A stretch of DNA of 6,777 nt from Chloroflexota bacterium (GCA_029265085.1 JAJUJY010000206.1:1-6777); one strand, 5' to 3'; positions 1 through 6,203 are shown, counted from the first letter of the stretch. Made by a program: numbers and translations. The notes: a model not told the origin generated them from the letters alone.

Positions 1-1274
1 GCTGCGTTGCGGTTATAATCCATCAGCGCATCCTCCAGGGTAAATGGCATACCCCAAACCAGCTGCGGATTCTGCGCAGCCAGTTTATTAGCTATTTTCT
101 GCTCATCCAAAACATACTGGAGCACATCGGCCGGCGCATCTTTACTTTCCATATAGGGTGCCAGCGCCAGCAGCGCCAGACCCGTGTGTGCAGATGGATT
201 TTCCGGCCAAAGTTCAACCACCTTTTGATAGGCTTCAATCGCCTGCGGCTGGAAAGCGGTTCCCATCGTCCCCAGCCGGTTGCCATATCCAGGAGTCGCC
301 AGGCGGTGATAAAGAAATGCAAGATTCCACCAGGCCTGGGCTTCTTGCGGGGCAGATTGAACCGCTGCCCGCGCCGAAGCCAGTTCTTTCCAGGTGTTGA
401 TCTGCATCAAATACACCTCAAAATCATCCTGCGGTCCTGGCTCCAAATCTTTCCACAGCCAGCGGATCTGCTTGCCATTGATCTCAGCCCCGGCTGGCAA
501 ACTACTTTGCGACTTCATATAGTAAGGGGGTTTTAATTCGCCCGGTGTGATCCCTGCGACCGTCTCCTCCGTGGCGGGATACGGCAGATTTAATTCCAGT
601 TCAGCCTGCCCAATCGTTCCTGCCCAGCCTGCACCAGTCTGGAAAATATAATACACCGCCATGCCGTACCCCTTTACGGCAAGCTGCAGCGGAACAATAT
701 AACGCACCCTGATCTTTGTTTCAGCACCTGCCGGGAATGTGACCGGGAAACTGGCCCAGGGCAGCAGCGGTCTATCCGCGCCTTTTGGGTTGGGCAGCTC
801 GCTGACGGCATACTCCAACGACTTCCCGTTGACCTCCACCCGAAAATTGGCAATCCGCGGCACAATTTCATCCGGGTTAAGCTCCCAGGAAAGCGATTCA
901 ATCGCAGAGGCCAGCGGAAACCAGACCGGCATGTTGATCTCCTCGCTGGCTGGGTTCTTCATCACAAAATCTGCCTGAACCTCCGCCACAGCTTCATACC
1001 AGATTGATTGCTGCTGCAACCCGTAAGCCTGTGGATTCAATTCAATGGCTGTATTATCCGCCTCGGTCCCTTCTCGGACGGTAATCACCACTTTCTCGGC
1101 CTGCATCACAATCGGCGTATCCTCTTCCGGTTTCAGGCTGCTCCCGCCCGGCAGCAAGGGGTGAACTCCCACATCCGCATGGGCAAATTGAACCGGTTGT
1201 CCCCCCAAGGCAAACATTAACAGGATCACCACCCCCAAAAATCCAACCAAAAACTTGCATCGATTGGTACGCAT
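1..1274 (-). CDS. Exported protein with beta-rich N-terminal half and TPR-like C-terminal helices (3' end beyond window)
   Basis: The frame is open without a stop from ATG at 1274 to the left edge, giving 424 residues and no C-terminus. I chose this start because AAAGGAG at 1282-1288 sits 7 nt upstream; the GTG at 1276-1278 is out of frame. Residues 1-34 form a signal peptide: basic MRTNRCK, hydrophobic core about 8-24, likely cleavage after AHA (31-33). Residues 50-290 look beta-rich, with a segment around 90-122 (AEVQADFVMKNP, then NMPVWFPLAS). Residues 290-425 are helical and TPR-like, for example AWWNLAFLYHRLA and AIEAYQKVVELWPENPSAHT. The product is probably extracytoplasmic and anchored or secreted. 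The N-terminal pattern reminds me of the DUF4424 layout, but I cannot verify that, and no enzymatic motif is visible. Its promoter is uncertain: a TACAAT at 1339-1344 lacks a good -35 box. The function is unknown. Confidence 0.85.
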   Translation of the reverse strand, partial: MRTNRCKFLVGFLGVVILLMFALGGQPVQFAHADVGVHPLLPGGSSLKPEEDTPIVMQAEKVVITVREGTEADNTAIELNPQAYGLQQQSIWYEAVAEVQADFVMKNPASEEINMPVWFPLASAIESLSWELNPDEIVPRIANFRVEVNGKSLEYAVSELPNPKGADRPLLPWASFPVTFPAGAETKIRVRYIVPLQLAVKGYGMAVYYIFQTGAGWAGTIGQAELELNLPYPATEETVAGITPGELKPPYYMKSQSSLPAGAEINGKQIRWLWKDLEPGPQDDFEVYLMQINTWKELASARAAVQSAPQEAQAWWNLAFLYHRLATPGYGNRLGTMGTAFQPQAIEAYQKVVELWPENPSAHTGLALLALAPYMESKDAPADVLQYVLDEQKIANKLAAQNPQLVWGMPFTLEDALMDYNRNA

Positions 1275-1281
1275 ACACCTG

Positions 1282-1288
1282 CTCCTTT
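1282..1288 (-). promoter_or_regulatory. Ribosome binding site deciding the start at 1274
   Basis: The minus strand reads AAAGGAG here, with 7 nt between it and the ATG at 1274. This is optimal spacing, whereas an alternative GTG at 1278 would be only 3 nt away and in another frame. Its upstream edge overlaps the palindrome at 1287-1306 by two bases. Confidence 0.75.
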
Positions 1289-1306
1289 CACACCCCCCGG
1301 TGTGAA
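1287..1306. repeat. Perfect 8-bp inverted repeat with 4-nt spacer beside the ribosome binding site
   Basis: TTCACACC at 1287-1294 is exactly complementary to GGTGTGAA at 1299-1306, separated by CCCC. It begins 13 nt upstream of the ATG of the exported protein and touches its ribosome binding site. In RNA it would form a stable hairpin abutting that site, and in DNA it is a 20-bp dyad suited to a dimeric repressor. Nothing in the sequence decides between an operator and a translational hairpin. Confidence 0.6.
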
Positions 1307-1388
1307 CACATATAAAAAAGAAACCGAGATTCATTTGTATTGTAGATCAAAACAATAAAAATGCATCCGCCGAAAGAACAGGTCTCAG

Positions 1389-1467
1389 TCTTCGGCTGAC
1401 GGCTGTCAGCTTTCATCTGTCAGGTATCGAACAACAGGCCGAAGATTCTGACAACTGGCGACTGTCA
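1389..1467. repeat. Cluster of short inverted and direct repeats between two genes
   Basis: In this non-coding gap, TCTTCGGC at 1389-1396 pairs perfectly with GCCGAAGA at 1438-1445. Nested beside it is a hairpin, GCTGAC-GGCT-GTCAGC, at 1395-1410. A third dyad, TGACA (1449-1453) against TGTCA (1463-1467), follows. The 6-mer CTGTCA or its complement recurs at about 1403-1408, 1417-1422 and 1462-1467. None of these stems is followed by a T tract on the minus strand, so a standard intrinsic terminator for the diguanylate cyclase gene is not evident. The block resembles a degenerate dispersed intergenic repeat. Confidence 0.5.
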
Positions 1468-1480
1468 ACTTCTCCCCACG

Positions 1481-3193
1481 CTATTCCGCCAGCTCATCAA
1501 AACCGGTGACGCGGTTGCGCCCGGCTTGTTTCGAGGCGTATAACGCCCGGTCAGCTCGCACCAATAACGCCTCCAGGGTCAATTCGGGTTTTTCAGCGTT
1601 ACCGCTCAGGCTGGCGACTCCGATACTGAGGGAGATCGGCAAATCCAATTCATCCGGATCACTGGATGGGCCGGCAACAAACGCCCGCAGCCGTTCCGCC
1701 AGGCGCCGTGCGCCTTCGCGGCCGGTTTCTGGCAGAAGCAGCACAAACTCATCTCCGCCGTAGCGTCCAAGCAAATCCACCCGGCGCAGCACCTGCTGCA
1801 TCTGTTTTGCTACGCGTATCAGGAGCTGGTCACCGACAATATGCCCAAACAAATCGTTAATCGATTTGAACTTATCCACATCCAACATAATCACCGAAAG
1901 CGGCCGCTGGTAGCGCAGTGCTTTCTCAAATTCGCGTCCGGCCAGTTCCAAAAAAGTACGCCGGTTAAAAACACCCGTCAATGCATCCATCGTCGCCATT
2001 CGTTCCAGTGCATCCTGGGCTTTTTGGCGTTCCTCTATTTCCTTTTGAAGCTGTACATACTTCAATTGATAAATTTCCGTGTCCTTGCGGGCAGTTTCCA
2101 CCTCATGCACCACTTCCAGTGTGCGCCGGCGCCGGTCAGAAGCTTCATCAAACAGGATTTCTCGAATTTGCACTGCCTGTTCGGTATGGCTCAAGGCTTT
2201 TTCAAAATCCCCGCTTTGTTTATATACCAATGCTAAAACCTGGTGCGTCAGGCAAATTTCCTGCTGGGCACCAAGCTCCTCAAAAACGGCTAAAGCTTGC
2301 AGCAAATCTGTGGCCGCCAGCGAATTTTGTCTTAATTGCGCCTGGATTTCGCCAATTTTTCGCAGCGCTCTTGCAAACTCCTGGCGCTGGCCAATCTTCT
2401 CGGAGCACTCTCGGGCTAACTGTGCAAAAGCAAGACCCTGGCGGTAGTCTTGCCGCTTGAAATGCACATCGGCAACACTGTTGTAGGCTTCACAGGCTCC
2501 GGCCATCAACCCAGCAGACTGGTAAATCTCCACACTGCGCAGTCCGGCTGATATGGCTTTTTCCCGATTCCCCAGGCGGTCCCAAACTTTGCACAAACGA
2601 TTGAGCGCCGCAGCTTCCAGAATTCGATCCCCCGCCCGGTGCGCCGCCTCCAGGCAGCGATCCAGGTAATTTAACGCCTTGGATGGCTCATCCAGCACCA
2701 GATATAAGCCGCCCACTTCGCACAGTGTTTTGGACTCACCATTTAAGTCACGCAGAGACTGGTAAGCGTTGAGTGCGCGCAATAAGTATTGCAGTGATTC
2801 TGTATAGACGTTCAACCGCATATAGGTTGCGCCAATCCCATTGAGCGCAGCCGCTTTTTCGGTGGCCAGATTTAATTCTTCGGAAAGTGATAATGCCTTT
2901 AAAAAGCCAGACATCGCCTGCTCGTAGCGATCCATTTGCAGCAATGCCCAACCCTGGGTCAATCCAGCCTGGGCCAGCCCTGGTTTATATCCTACAGGTG
3001 CAGAAAGACGGACGGCTTCACGAGCTTTTTCATAGGCATTGGGAGCGTCCACGGGTAATAGAGCTGCTGCCTCTTGATTCAGCAGGTCAATTGAAGCCAG
3101 CGTTCCGGCGGCTGGATTGAAATTTGTCGCGGTCAGAACCCCGGCCTCGCCCATGGTCATATCCCCAAAATTTGCATTGACAGACTTTAACAC
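1481..3193 (-). CDS. Diguanylate cyclase with N-terminal TPR sensor/scaffold domain (TPR-GGDEF)
   Basis: This predicted cytoplasmic enzyme makes cyclic di-GMP from two GTP. There is no signal peptide or membrane segment. About seven TPRs span residues 73-350 with a period near 40 residues (for example starts near 115, 155, 194, 234, 274, 313), the longer form seen in MalT- and Rap-like TPR regulators. A charged coiled-coil linker covers 353-400. The GGDEF domain runs from 403 to 562: DALTGVFNRR at 403-412, metal-binding Asp438 in MLDVDKFK, Asn446/Asp447, and the active-site loop GGDEF at 479-483. The inhibitory RxxD is intact as RRVD at 470-473, five residues before GGDEF, so product inhibition is expected. 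The start is unsure: the GTG at 3193 has no clear ribosome binding site, while in-frame ATGs lie at 3160 and 3154 (the latter 7 nt after GGGGA). All choices leave every domain whole. The TPR ligand or partner is unknown. Confidence 0.92.
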   Translation of the reverse strand: MLKSVNANFGDMTMGEAGVLTATNFNPAAGTLASIDLLNQEAAALLPVDAPNAYEKAREAVRLSAPVGYKPGLAQAGLTQGWALLQMDRYEQAMSGFLKALSLSEELNLATEKAAALNGIGATYMRLNVYTESLQYLLRALNAYQSLRDLNGESKTLCEVGGLYLVLDEPSKALNYLDRCLEAAHRAGDRILEAAALNRLCKVWDRLGNREKAISAGLRSVEIYQSAGLMAGACEAYNSVADVHFKRQDYRQGLAFAQLARECSEKIGQRQEFARALRKIGEIQAQLRQNSLAATDLLQALAVFEELGAQQEICLTHQVLALVYKQSGDFEKALSHTEQAVQIREILFDEASDRRRRTLEVVHEVETARKDTEIYQLKYVQLQKEIEERQKAQDALERMATMDALTGVFNRRTFLELAGREFEKALRYQRPLSVIMLDVDKFKSINDLFGHIVGDQLLIRVAKQMQQVLRRVDLLGRYGGDEFVLLLPETGREGARRLAERLRAFVAGPSSDPDELDLPISLSIGVASLSGNAEKPELTLEALLVRADRALYASKQAGRNRVTGFDELAE

Positions 3194-3289
3194 ACCTGGT
3201 AAGGTGCAAGAATGAGACCAATTATTTTAAACAAAAGGGAAAAATGTACTGGAAAATTTTACCACCAGTTGAAAGATCCTCTCCCGTTA

Positions 3290-3349
3290 TCCCCCCATTT
3301 CCGGCAGCCAATTTCTAATCAGCCAAATCTTACGCCGAAAATGGGGGGA
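3290..3349. repeat. Long inverted repeat (16-bp arms, one mismatch, 28-nt loop)
   Basis: The arm at 3290-3305 (T, six C, ATTTCCGGC) is complementary to 3334-3349 (GCCGAAAAT, six G, A) except for one C/A mismatch (3301 against 3338). The 28-nt loop, with one flanking base, carries a direct repeat CAGCCAA at 3305-3311 and 3320-3326. It starts 22 bp beyond the stop codon of the 815-residue gene. Neither side has a T tract right after the stem, so it is not a classical intrinsic terminator. It could be an mRNA 3'-end stabilising hairpin, a Rho-type end or a mobile-repeat remnant. A weak ACTGG/CCAGT stem at 3248-3269, followed on the minus strand by ACATTTTT, is the only other terminator-like element in this gap. 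Confidence 0.65.
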
Positions 3350-3370
3350 ACTCCACAGGAATGGAGGGTA

Positions 3371-5818
3371 TTACGGGTGCTCAGTCAACGAGCAGCGGTA
3401 CTCCATCCGCGAATCCGGTCCGGTGTAATGCTGTAAATCTCGCATGGTTAATGGGATCATTCCACCAGTCCAGTCATTCCACCATTCAGTAGTGACTGTA
3501 AAACTATTGAAATGAGCCAGGGCTTCTTCCTCGGTCATGGAATAATCATTCACCCAACCCCAGACAAACCGGGTCTCCTGTAACGGATTGATGGCAGGAA
3601 TGGTTTCACAGCCTGAACCGGTCCAGGCAAATTGCTGCATCGACTCCCAGAACTGAACCAGGGCATACCTCTCATAGAGAGGTGTCGGGCTGCCGTCCAA
3701 TTCAAACGCGGATACTAACGTTCGCACGGGCGGTTCGTCATTCATGCCCCCCGGTTCCGGTATGGTGAAATTCCAGAAAAACCGGTAATTATAGACACCT
3801 TCAAACCAAAAGCCAGGGGGTAAATCCGCCGTCCACATTGCCATCCAGCGTTGATCGCGGAAAGCGTTGGCTACCCAGTTACCTTCTGGGGTCACATACC
3901 CCACGCCAATATCCTGCCAGGGCTGCACATCCCATTCAGTTACCGGGTTCCAGGCGCAAGCGAACTCCGCCAGGCCGTCCGGGGTGATCCAGCCGGCATC
4001 TTTGTTCTGGCTGGGTCCACCGGAACCCCAATCCAGGCATTCCACCTGGACAAGCGCTTCAAGCCAGGGAACATTGATTGTTCCCATAATATTGTCCAGG
4101 TCAAAGCGCACCTCAGCCTGGATATCGCCAAGCTGAACAGCCTCCGTCTGTCCGTTATCCACCGCAGCATAGACCCAGTCATAAGCCTGAATATCCGGTT
4201 GAGCCGGGAACCAATCCTCCGGCCGGGTCTGGAACCCTGGCGCCCAATCCATGTAATCCTTGGGTTCAGTGACCACATTTGCCTCAGCTTTAATTACCCC
4301 ATCCGCATCAGTAACGGTTACATGCACAGTATGACCAGCCTCAAAGAAGCTTTCCACCCAATCATGGCCGTAGTTTACCCGCAGGCTAAAATCCGGAACG
4401 CACCAATCAACAGAAGTTGCATTCCCATCCACGCGGATTTCAACTCGGCCGCACATAGCTTCCTGCAAGTCAAAGCCAACCGATGCAAAATCCGCTTCCC
4501 AAACACCAGCCACAACGGGCACTTCCAGTTGCGACGCGTCATACCCATGCACCCAGGCATAGATCACTTCGTCCGGTTTTACCACGGCTTCTCCCCAAAC
4601 CCTATCTGTGGCGATATTTAACCCTTGAAAAGTCAGATCGCGCACTGTATGGCTGCGTTCCATGCCGCTGCCGGATAACACCACAACATCATCCGTCACC
4701 AAATCATACTGCGTGCCAAAATCGAAAAAGGCCATGATGTCATTCTCATCCCAGGGCGCCGGTCCAACCGTAACCGTCTGGATTTCCTCGCCGTTGATCT
4801 TCAGGGTGACCTCACTGCCCACTGGCCACCCATACCCAAAAATCTGATCGACTACCGGAAATGCCATCATAATAGGCGCTTGCTGGAAGAAGACAACCCG
4901 AGTCAGGTCAAAATCTTCATCTTGTTGAGAAGCAAGCCCTGCCACCCCCGGAACCAATCCGGCGACATAAGCCTCCCAATTGCCGTCATCACCTGTCATT
5001 ACCGAGAAGTATTGATCAGGTGGATATTCAATGATCACTTCGCTGCCCGGCTCAGCAATCCCAAACACCATTTCCGTCTCCATATCCATTCCGGTAATTT
5101 CAAGATTGGTGAGGCGCAAACCTTTGACAATCAAGCCATCCGACATCCACAATTGGTCACCCGCTTTTAAGTCAAAATCAAGTGAATACGCCACCCAGGC
5201 AACCTCCGGACTCCATTCAGGATAGGAAGCGATTGCATCTTGCAGGAAAATCAAATGGTTTTGATCATCAAAAATCGCCAACCGGACGACCGTTCCTTCT
5301 TCATACCCCCAGCCTTCCACCCAATTTTCATCCGTGTGGCCAATCACTTGCCGCCAACCCCAGGGAACAGGTCTGCCAGGACGATAAAATACCTGTACAA
5401 AGCCCGCCTCATCGGTATTCCTAAGCATTCCTGTATCCGGATGATAAACAAAGGTCGTATGGAAGTTGTAGGTATTTCCGGTTGTAAAACAGACCAGGAA
5501 CAGATCGGCCTCGAGAATATTCGGATCATCCAGGTTTAGCCAACCGGTTCCGCGCATGATGCCTGCTTCACGGTCACAAAAGCCAATATAACTTTCAGTC
5601 CATGTAATTTGGAACGGACCGGCCGGCCGCCCTCCAATGCTTAAGCGGATATCGCTCCCGTCCACATCCACTGCCTGCCAATACCCAATAAATGGGCTGG
5701 CAGGTGCTGCCGAGACAACCGATCCGGCCGGCAGAGCAATAGCCAATATGACCAGAACACAGGTAACATACACAGCGATTCGATCAACATGATGTTTTTT
5801 AATAAACCAATCCATCAT
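3371..5818 (-). CDS. Exported, tryptophan-rich, multi-module beta-sandwich-like surface protein
   Basis: The product has 815 residues from ATG at 5818, chosen because AGGAGG lies 7 nt upstream at 5826-5831; an in-frame TTG at 5842 would place that site inside the gene. A signal peptide covers about 1-40 (KKHH, hydrophobic 13-32, cleavage near VVSAAPA). Residues 42-148 form a beta-rich opening domain. Three divergent modules follow at about 163-320, 322-475 and 484-650. Each opens with a motif like WVEGWGYEEGTVVRLAI, then a strand pair near GDQLWMSDG, then LEITGMDMETEMVFGIAEPG or its equivalents. Residues 655-815 are a separate C-terminal domain. Trp makes up 40 of 815 residues. The eight cysteines of the mature part fall in close pairs (81/110, 456/473, 594/621, 737/809), suggesting disulfides outside the cytoplasm. 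There is no sortase, S-layer or catalytic motif. I do not recognise a named family; a cell-surface binding or structural role is inference. Confidence 0.88.
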   Translation of the reverse strand: MMDWFIKKHHVDRIAVYVTCVLVILAIALPAGSVVSAAPASPFIGYWQAVDVDGSDIRLSIGGRPAGPFQITWTESYIGFCDREAGIMRGTGWLNLDDPNILEADLFLVCFTTGNTYNFHTTFVYHPDTGMLRNTDEAGFVQVFYRPGRPVPWGWRQVIGHTDENWVEGWGYEEGTVVRLAIFDDQNHLIFLQDAIASYPEWSPEVAWVAYSLDFDLKAGDQLWMSDGLIVKGLRLTNLEITGMDMETEMVFGIAEPGSEVIIEYPPDQYFSVMTGDDGNWEAYVAGLVPGVAGLASQQDEDFDLTRVVFFQQAPIMMAFPVVDQIFGYGWPVGSEVTLKINGEEIQTVTVGPAPWDENDIMAFFDFGTQYDLVTDDVVVLSGSGMERSHTVRDLTFQGLNIATDRVWGEAVVKPDEVIYAWVHGYDASQLEVPVVAGVWEADFASVGFDLQEAMCGRVEIRVDGNATSVDWCVPDFSLRVNYGHDWVESFFEAGHTVHVTVTDADGVIKAEANVVTEPKDYMDWAPGFQTRPEDWFPAQPDIQAYDWVYAAVDNGQTEAVQLGDIQAEVRFDLDNIMGTINVPWLEALVQVECLDWGSGGPSQNKDAGWITPDGLAEFACAWNPVTEWDVQPWQDIGVGYVTPEGNWVANAFRDQRWMAMWTADLPPGFWFEGVYNYRFFWNFTIPEPGGMNDEPPVRTLVSAFELDGSPTPLYERYALVQFWESMQQFAWTGSGCETIPAINPLQETRFVWGWVNDYSMTEEEALAHFNSFTVTTEWWNDWTGGMIPLTMRDLQHYTGPDSRMEYRCSLTEHP

Positions 5819-5825
5819 TTTTACC

Positions 5826-5831
5826 CCTCCT
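5826..5831 (-). promoter_or_regulatory. Ribosome binding site of the 815-residue gene, overlapping the stop of the small ORF
   Basis: AGGAGG on the minus strand lies 7 nt before the ATG at 5818. Its first two bases are the AG of the TAG stop codon that ends the small ORF (5830-5832). A ribosome finishing the small ORF would therefore be parked on this site, which is a typical layout for translational coupling. Confidence 0.8.
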
Positions 5832-5913
5832 AAGCACAACAAATTCCACCCCCCAACGGCTGAACAAACAAACTATTTTGTTTATTCGGTAATCCAACCG
5901 CATTGACTGGCAT
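5830..5913 (-). CDS. Putative small ORF (27 codons) directly upstream of the surface-protein gene
   Basis: ATG at 5913 is preceded by AGGAGG at 5922-5927 with 8 nt spacing, as good a ribosome binding site as that of the large gene. The frame gives 27 residues, beginning MPVNAVGLPN and ending GGGICCA, and stops at TAG 5832-5830, which overlaps the next ribosome binding site. The peptide has no membrane span and no signal peptide; it carries a glycine run and two adjacent cysteines at its C-terminus. It lies in a different frame from the downstream gene. Possible roles are a translated leader that couples or tunes synthesis of the surface protein, or a small peptide product in its own right, such as a peptide precursor. 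No modification or export enzyme is in the window to support the latter. At this length it could also be chance, and only its initiation signals argue for it. Confidence 0.45.
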   Translation of the reverse strand: MPVNAVGLPNKQNSLFVQPLGGGICCA

Positions 5914-5921
5914 TGGCAGCA

Positions 5922-5927
5922 CCTCCT
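5922..5927 (-). promoter_or_regulatory. Perfect AGGAGG ribosome binding site of the small ORF
   Basis: The minus strand reads AGGAGG followed by 8 nt and then ATG at 5913. This site cannot serve the 815-residue gene, whose start is more than 100 nt further on and which has its own AGGAGG. Its presence is the main argument that the short frame is translated. Confidence 0.55.
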
Positions 5928-5942
5928 GCTTACGAACACCAA

Positions 5943-5979
5943 AGGGTTGACCCGGCCTGATTCAGCCCGACTCAACCCT
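5943..5979. repeat. G+C-rich compound hairpin in the leader of the surface-protein gene
   Basis: AGGGTTGA at 5943-5950 pairs perfectly with TCAACCCT at 5972-5979. Within the 21-nt interior a second stem can form around GGCCTG-ATT-CAGCC with one bulged base. On the minus strand only three T residues follow, so it is a poor terminator. It lies 16 nt upstream of the AGGAGG of the small ORF and could act as a leader structure that controls access to that site. Confidence 0.5.
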
Positions 5980-5985
5980 CCAGGT

Positions 5986-6021
5986 AATTAAAAAAGCGAA
6001 AACGAGACTGTTTTCGCTTTT
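5986..6021 (-). terminator. Intrinsic-terminator-like hairpin (12-bp perfect stem, 6-nt loop, T tract)
   Basis: On the minus strand AAAAGCGAAAAC (6021-6010) pairs perfectly with GTTTTCGCTTTT (6003-5992) around a 6-nt loop. The T tract then continues as six T in all and AATT to 5986. This reads best as an intrinsic terminator for the membrane-protein gene ending at 6204, 183 nt upstream. The stem has only three G:C pairs per half-turn of A:T, so its strength is uncertain. It is nearly symmetrical and could work weakly on the plus strand too. Because the best promoter lies before it, it may instead be an attenuator in the leader of the downstream gene. Confidence 0.65.
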
Positions 6022-6054
6022 CAACCATACTCAGTGGAAACCTACGTGACTTAA

Positions 6055-6082
6055 AAGATACTTTGCTTAAATTTCCAATCAA
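6055..6082 (-). promoter_or_regulatory. Weaker candidate sigma-70-type promoter (P2)
   Basis: TTGATT at 6082-6077 and TATCTT at 6060-6055 are separated by 16 bp; each matches four of six consensus bases. The run upstream is strongly A+T-rich, as UP elements are. Transcription would start near 6048, about 27 nt before the terminator-like hairpin. It is a candidate only, from eye inspection. Confidence 0.25.
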
Positions 6083-6094
6083 AGAAACGAAATA

Positions 6095-6130
6095 GCTTTA
6101 TTAATATTTTTTTTCAATATTTTTTAAAGC
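6095..6130. repeat. A+T-rich imperfect inverted repeat
   Basis: GCTTTA at 6095-6100 pairs with TAAAGC at 6125-6130, and AATATT at 6103-6108 pairs with AATATT at 6116-6121 around a 7-nt loop. A 2/3-nt internal loop interrupts the stem. The two G:C pairs at the ends and the low G+C content make a stable RNA structure doubtful. It may simply be a bent, A+T-rich promoter-proximal segment. Confidence 0.3.
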
Positions 6131-6138
6131 CTGATTCC

Positions 6139-6166
6139 ATCATACAACGAACCAGATCAAAGTCAA
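6139..6166 (-). promoter_or_regulatory. Best candidate sigma-70-type promoter (P1) for the small ORF and surface-protein gene
   Basis: TTGACT at 6166-6161 (five of six consensus bases) and TATGAT at 6144-6139 (five of six) are spaced 16 bp apart. This is the closest consensus match I found in the window's gaps. It lies just past the stop of the membrane-protein gene (6204). It would give a leader of roughly 220 nt before the small ORF, passing through both hairpins. I see no comparable promoter between the terminator-like hairpin and the small ORF. Confidence 0.5.
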
Positions 6167-6203
6167 GATATTGGTTTTGTACAGCAAAAATCGCTCTTAT
6201 GGG

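Noticed and set aside
1339..1344. TACAAT as -10 box for the left-edge exported gene
   Set aside because: No hexamer resembling TTGACA is found 15-19 bp upstream (best two of six), so I mention it without calling a promoter.
1288..1416. 42-codon minus-strand ORF in the gap upstream of the left-edge exported gene
   Set aside because: It has no ribosome binding site before its ATG at 1416, it runs through the repeat cluster, and its product shows no meaningful features.
1841..2460. Plus-strand open frames of 120-160 codons opposite the diguanylate cyclase gene
   Set aside because: They are antisense to a well-supported TPR-GGDEF gene. Their proteins have low-complexity, shadow-like composition and they have no ribosome binding sites.
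3851..4621. Open frame of 256 codons on the plus strand
   Set aside because: It lies wholly antisense to the 815-residue gene, which has a signal peptide, a strong ribosome binding site and coherent modules. The plus-strand product has no recognisable domain or initiation signal.
5819..5842. Upstream TTG start at 5842 for the surface protein
   Set aside because: It would put the perfect AGGAGG inside the coding sequence and add residues before a normal signal peptide. The ATG at 5818 has ideal spacing.
5913..6060. c-di-GMP (GEMM) riboswitch in the leader of the surface-protein gene
   Set aside because: I looked for one because a diguanylate cyclase is nearby. The leader lacks the conserved CACGCACAGGGCAAACC-like and GGUAGGUAGCGGGGUUACC-like blocks on the transcribed strand.
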